Origin: JBCDCU01 sp039180865
Lineage (GTDB): Bacteria; Pseudomonadota; Alphaproteobacteria; Rhizobiales; JACESI01
DNA: 7,276 bases
NCBI GenBank assembly: GCA_039180865.1
Contig: JBCDCZ010000229.1
Span: 1 to 7,276 of the forward strand
Direction: 5' to 3'
Shown piece after piece: positions 5,799 through 7,276 of the stretch; position 1 is the stretch's first letter, and every line of letters starts with the position of its first letter. The position numbers and the translations under genes were made by a program. A model generated the notes under the pieces. It was not told the DNA's origin and did not search any database. It worked only from the letters and a program-made list of their open reading frames with translations.

Positions 5799-5855
5799 AT
5801 GGACTTCGATCTCTTCGGTTTCTTTGTGACGTCCTGGGAAACATGGAACGGTTGA
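5799..5855 (+). pseudogene. Truncated copy of small membrane protein B (B1 remnant)
   Basis: ATG at 5799 opens an 18-residue frame, MDFDLFGFFVTSWETWNG, then TGA. It matches the first 17 residues of B2 (MGLDLFSFFVASFETWD) with about 42 of 51 bases identical, and it starts exactly 11 bases after the stop of A1, just as B2 starts 11 bases after the stop of A2. The remaining ~57 codons of B are absent: the sequence right after AAC (ACGGTTGAACC) resembles that upstream of A1 (ACGGTGAGCC). This is the junction expected from a tandem duplication that captured only the 5' end of B. It could still be translated as a short peptide coupled to A2. Confidence 0.7.
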
Positions 5856-5862
5856 ACCGAAA

Positions 5863-5876
5863 AGGAGACGCGCTTG
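5863..5876 (+). promoter_or_regulatory. Ribosome binding site deciding the TTG start of A2
   Basis: AGGAG at 5863-5867 lies six bases before TTG 5874-5876. In this frame the nearest upstream codon is the TGA of the B1 remnant (5853-5855) with no ATG or GTG between, so TTG is the only start that keeps the conserved E/D-F-F-R-W-M-V segment. The same layout (GGGAAG then TTG) precedes A1. Confidence 0.6.
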
Positions 5877-6095
5877 GAATTCTTTCGGTGGATGGTACGG
5901 AACTGGGACTTTGGAGATTTTGAGCATCCTCCAGGTGTATTCGGGAACATCCCCAATCCGGCAGGCTTTCCCGGGATTGAGAACATCTTCAAACAGGGCT
6001 CGCCGATGATCGGGGCCTTTGTTATCCTGGCGCTCTTGGCCGCTGCCTATAGCAAGACGCGGCTGCGCAAGCGGCAGGCGCCGGACACTTCTTGA
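5874..6095 (+). CDS. Small single-pass membrane protein A2 (tandem family, unrecognised)
   Basis: This 73-residue paralogue of A1 has the same layout: M-E-F-F-R-W-M-V-R-N-W-D at the N-terminus, a variable Pro/Gly linker (13-30), the conserved G-F-P-G-I-E-N-I-F-K-Q-G-S-P core (31-44), one membrane span (about 45-61) and the basic S-K-T-R-L-R-K-R-Q end. Compared with A1, the linker has diverged but the core and span are identical in protein while differing at nine synonymous positions. The start is TTG behind AGGAG; an internal ATG at 5889 would give a shorter protein but lose conserved residues. B2 follows after 11 bases. There is no signal peptide and no cysteine; the span itself would act as the membrane anchor. 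The function is unknown; the repeat of the pair suggests that A and B act together or that dose matters. Confidence 0.75.
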   Translation: MEFFRWMVRNWDFGDFEHPPGVFGNIPNPAGFPGIENIFKQGSPMIGAFVILALLAAAYSKTRLRKRQAPDTS

Positions 6096-6106
6096 GAGAG
6101 CACAAT

Positions 6107-6334
6107 ATGGGCCTCGATCTCTTCAGTTTCTTTGTGGCGTCATTTGAAACCTGGGACAATTGGCAAGCGCTTGAGTTTGTCAGCTCGATCAATTTTGCAC
6201 CATTCATGCCACCCAAGCTGCCGGATCTCTTCAAGAACGGATCGCCCCTGCTTGTGCCGTTCGTGCTCCTCGCCGTGATCATTGCCGTCTTCCGAAAGAA
6301 GCGGGTGAGGAAGACGAGCGAGGACGCGGAATAG
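6107..6334 (+). CDS. Small single-pass membrane protein B2 (diverged relative of A1/A2)
   Basis: This 75-residue protein shares the A plan with clear divergence. The aromatic N-terminus reads L-D-L-F-S-F-F-V-A-S-F-E-T-W-D-N-W. The core is L-P-D-L-F-K-N-G-S-P (against F-P-G-I-E-N-I-F-K-Q-G-S-P in A), followed by a membrane span (VPFVLLAVIIAVF) and a basic R-K-K-R-V-R-K end. The common pattern F-K-[QN]-G-S-P-x4-F-V-[IL]-L-A ... R-K-x-R-[LV]-R-K indicates common ancestry. I choose ATG 6107 rather than the in-frame TTG 6092, which overlaps the A2 stop, because the B1 remnant begins at the equivalent ATG with the same 11-base spacing. GAGAG lies about eight bases upstream. It is the last gene of the cluster; a minus-strand gene ends 67 bases beyond. 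Confidence 0.73.
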   Translation: MGLDLFSFFVASFETWDNWQALEFVSSINFAPFMPPKLPDLFKNGSPLLVPFVLLAVIIAVFRKKRVRKTSEDAE

Positions 6335-6401
6335 ACTTTGACGCTTGGCATTCCTAATGGCGCTCAGGGCAGGGCGCAGTGAGACCGGCGTAGACCATTC
6401 C

Positions 6402-6689
6402 TCAGCCTTCGGGATCTTCCAGGCGAAACCGTCCATCAAGAAACTCATGCGCCGCGCGCGCCCAGACGGGCTCCGGCTGGCCTGAATCGTGTTTTGCGTA
6501 AAGAATGGCTGCTTCATTGTTGTGTTCAAGGAAACAATAGCCGATCACCCGGTAGCGCGCCCCGGATTTGACGTGGAGAAACACACTTCTCACCGGCGCG
6601 GCTTTTTGAACCGCCATCTGCTCTTGAAGCATCTGCTCGCGGGATTTCCTCTCTGTGGAGGAGGGCGCTGAGGGAGGGTATGCGGTCAT
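6402..6689 (-). CDS. DUF1653-like small protein
   Basis: This 95-residue protein has a polar, probably flexible N-terminus (1-30, with a K/R/E/Q-rich stretch at 14-29). A compact domain at about 33-93 follows: V-F-L-H-V-K-S-G-A-R-Y-R-V-I-G (36-50), N-N-E-A-A-I-L-Y (57-64), V-W-A-R-A-A-H-E-F-L-D-G-R-F (75-88). This is the order of elements in DUF1653 proteins (x-Y-x-H-x-K-G-x-x-Y-x-V-x-G, then E-x-x-V-x-Y, then W-x-R-x-x-x-x-F). Their function is not established. No obvious ribosome site precedes the ATG at 6687-6689; an internal ATG at residue 20 is an alternative. It converges on the small membrane-protein cluster without a visible terminator hairpin with T-run between. Confidence 0.68.
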   Translation of the reverse strand: MTAYPPSAPSSTERKSREQMLQEQMAVQKAAPVRSVFLHVKSGARYRVIGYCFLEHNNEAAILYAKHDSGQPEPVWARAAHEFLDGRFRLEDPEG

Positions 6690-7126
6690 TCGGCAACAAA
6701 CTTTTCAAGGCAAATCGGACCCGCTGATCCTGTCCGCCCCATGGCAATCTGGCAATAGGCTAGTAAGGCGGTTTTACGCATAAATCAGAGCTTGCTTCCA
6801 CCCCCTGAAACATTGACATAGACCCGGATGTCCTGAAGTAGCTCATCTGACTACAGGTGGAGAACAAACGGGAATCTGATCAAATTGTAGCTTGCACTTT
6901 CTGGGTGACTTATTGAAAGATTGCTATCAAGTACGGATGTTCAAAGAAAACCGTTCTTCGATGGTACAACGGGGTGATTATAGCCGTTCATCGCATGCAT
7001 CGAAATGAAGCGCATTACCTGAACGGGTGACAAACATCATTTATAAACGCACAAAAAGACACGGTATGATCGCGTTAATTTCAAGGCATTACATTTTTAA
7101 AACTGTTGGCTGTAAAGGAATTCACG
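6690..7126. other. Gene-free region between divergent genes
   Basis: I see no supported gene here. Short frames exist (for example 23 codons from an ATG near 6934) but lack a ribosome site and protein-like composition. The region should contain promoters for the DUF1653-like gene on the minus strand and for the gene starting at 7127. A TTGACA near 6813 has no good -10 at the right spacing; TATGAT near 7064 is a -10-like hexamer about 60 bases before 7127 but lacks a convincing -35. Composition becomes AT-richer from about 7020 onward. Confidence 0.45.
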
Positions 7127-7276
7127 GTGACACAAAATGAATATAGTTATGATGAAACGCAAGTTTTCATGCGTGAAAACACCTTAATAATTCACGGAAA
7201 AGAAATTTCCGCTTCAGATATAAATAAAATTGAAGTAGGGGTAAAAAATTTATCAGGACTAAAAAGGCTTTTTTAC
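7127..7276 (+). CDS. Start of an unrecognised gene in AT-rich DNA (partial)
   Basis: A frame opens at GTG 7127 and stays open for 50 codons to the window edge. It is preceded by AAAGGA (7114-7119) at a proper distance for a ribosome site. The visible peptide starts M-T-Q-N-E-Y-S-Y-D-E-T-Q-V-F-M-R and continues with a beta-like T-L-I-I-H-G-K-E-I and then a Lys/Ile/Asn-rich segment. It contains no motif I can assign. Codon use is strongly AT-biased (AAT, AAA, ATA, TTA), unlike every other gene in the window, which suggests recent acquisition or an island boundary. With so little visible, GTG against a later in-frame ATG (7169) as start is uncertain. Confidence 0.55.
   Translation, partial: MTQNEYSYDETQVFMRENTLIIHGKEISASDINKIEVGVKNLSGLKRLFY

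Larger units (their letters stand above)
5533..6157 (+). repeat. Tandem duplication of about 315 bp (A plus the 5' end of B)
   Basis: Copy 1 runs from about 5533 to 5847 and copy 2 from about 5848 to 6157. Both start with ACGGT-like sequence, contain the ribosome site, TTG start and full A gene, the 11-base gap, and end 17 codons into B. Copy 2 then continues into complete B2. Boundaries are estimated by eye and could shift by several bases; the linker parts of A1 and A2 have diverged, including small length differences, so the event is not recent. Confidence 0.65.

Noticed and set aside
5013..6889. Shared 11-mer ATCAAATTGTA at 5013-5023 and 6879-6889 as a common regulatory site
   Set aside because: Exact 11-base matches are expected several times by chance in a window of this size, and the orientation relative to genes is inconsistent.
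6934..7008. 23-codon frame starting ATGTTCAAAGAA
   Set aside because: No ribosome site, no conservation evidence and a composition typical of random sequence.

Overview
The window looks like chromosome of an alphaproteobacterium. The evidence is moderately GC-rich coding DNA, tightly overlapping operon genes, a VPLPA-type protein-sorting tail and a HigBA module. Genus cannot be read from this sequence; a member of the Hyphomicrobiales or Rhodobacterales is a guess. The last ~200 bases are visibly AT-richer than the rest.

Region 1 (1-3145, all + strand) is a compact catabolic operon. It opens with the 3' end of an ABC-transporter ATPase (TOBE domain). Three small overlapping genes follow and together encode a cobalt-type nitrile hydratase/thiocyanate hydrolase-like metalloenzyme. 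The beta subunit is split into an N-terminal gene (210-590) and a C-terminal gene (587-931). These precede the metal-binding subunit (933-1592), which carries the VCTLCSC claw motif and a nine-histidine N-terminal tail. The gene order and three-subunit design match thiocyanate hydrolase (scnBAC), but this does not settle the substrate. Two more enzymes follow: an isocitrate lyase/PEP mutase superfamily C-C lyase (1644-2519) and an isochorismatase-fold cysteine amidohydrolase (2522-3145). A coherent reading is uptake of a nitrile-bearing compound, hydration to an amide, hydrolysis to an acid, and C-C cleavage. That pathway is inference.

Region 2 (3154-3756, - strand) is a higBA toxin-antitoxin module, convergent with the operon. 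Region 3 (3931-4932) holds a small hypothetical gene on + and, convergent to it, a secreted VPLPA-CTERM protein on -. A strong intrinsic terminator lies between them.

Region 4 (about 4933-6334) starts with a ~600-base stretch without a recognisable gene. It is followed by a cluster of tiny single-pass membrane proteins that I do not recognise. Two are near-identical in their membrane half (called A1 and A2), a third is a diverged relative (B2), and between them is an 18-codon remnant of B (B1). The arrangement A1-B1(truncated)-A2-B2 is best explained by a tandem duplication of about 315 bp. Synonymous-only divergence in the membrane core shows that the A proteins are under selection. This is the most novel-looking item in the window.

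Region 5 (6402-7276) has a DUF1653-like protein on -, a gene-poor stretch, and the start of an unrecognised gene at 7127 in AT-richer DNA that runs off the window.
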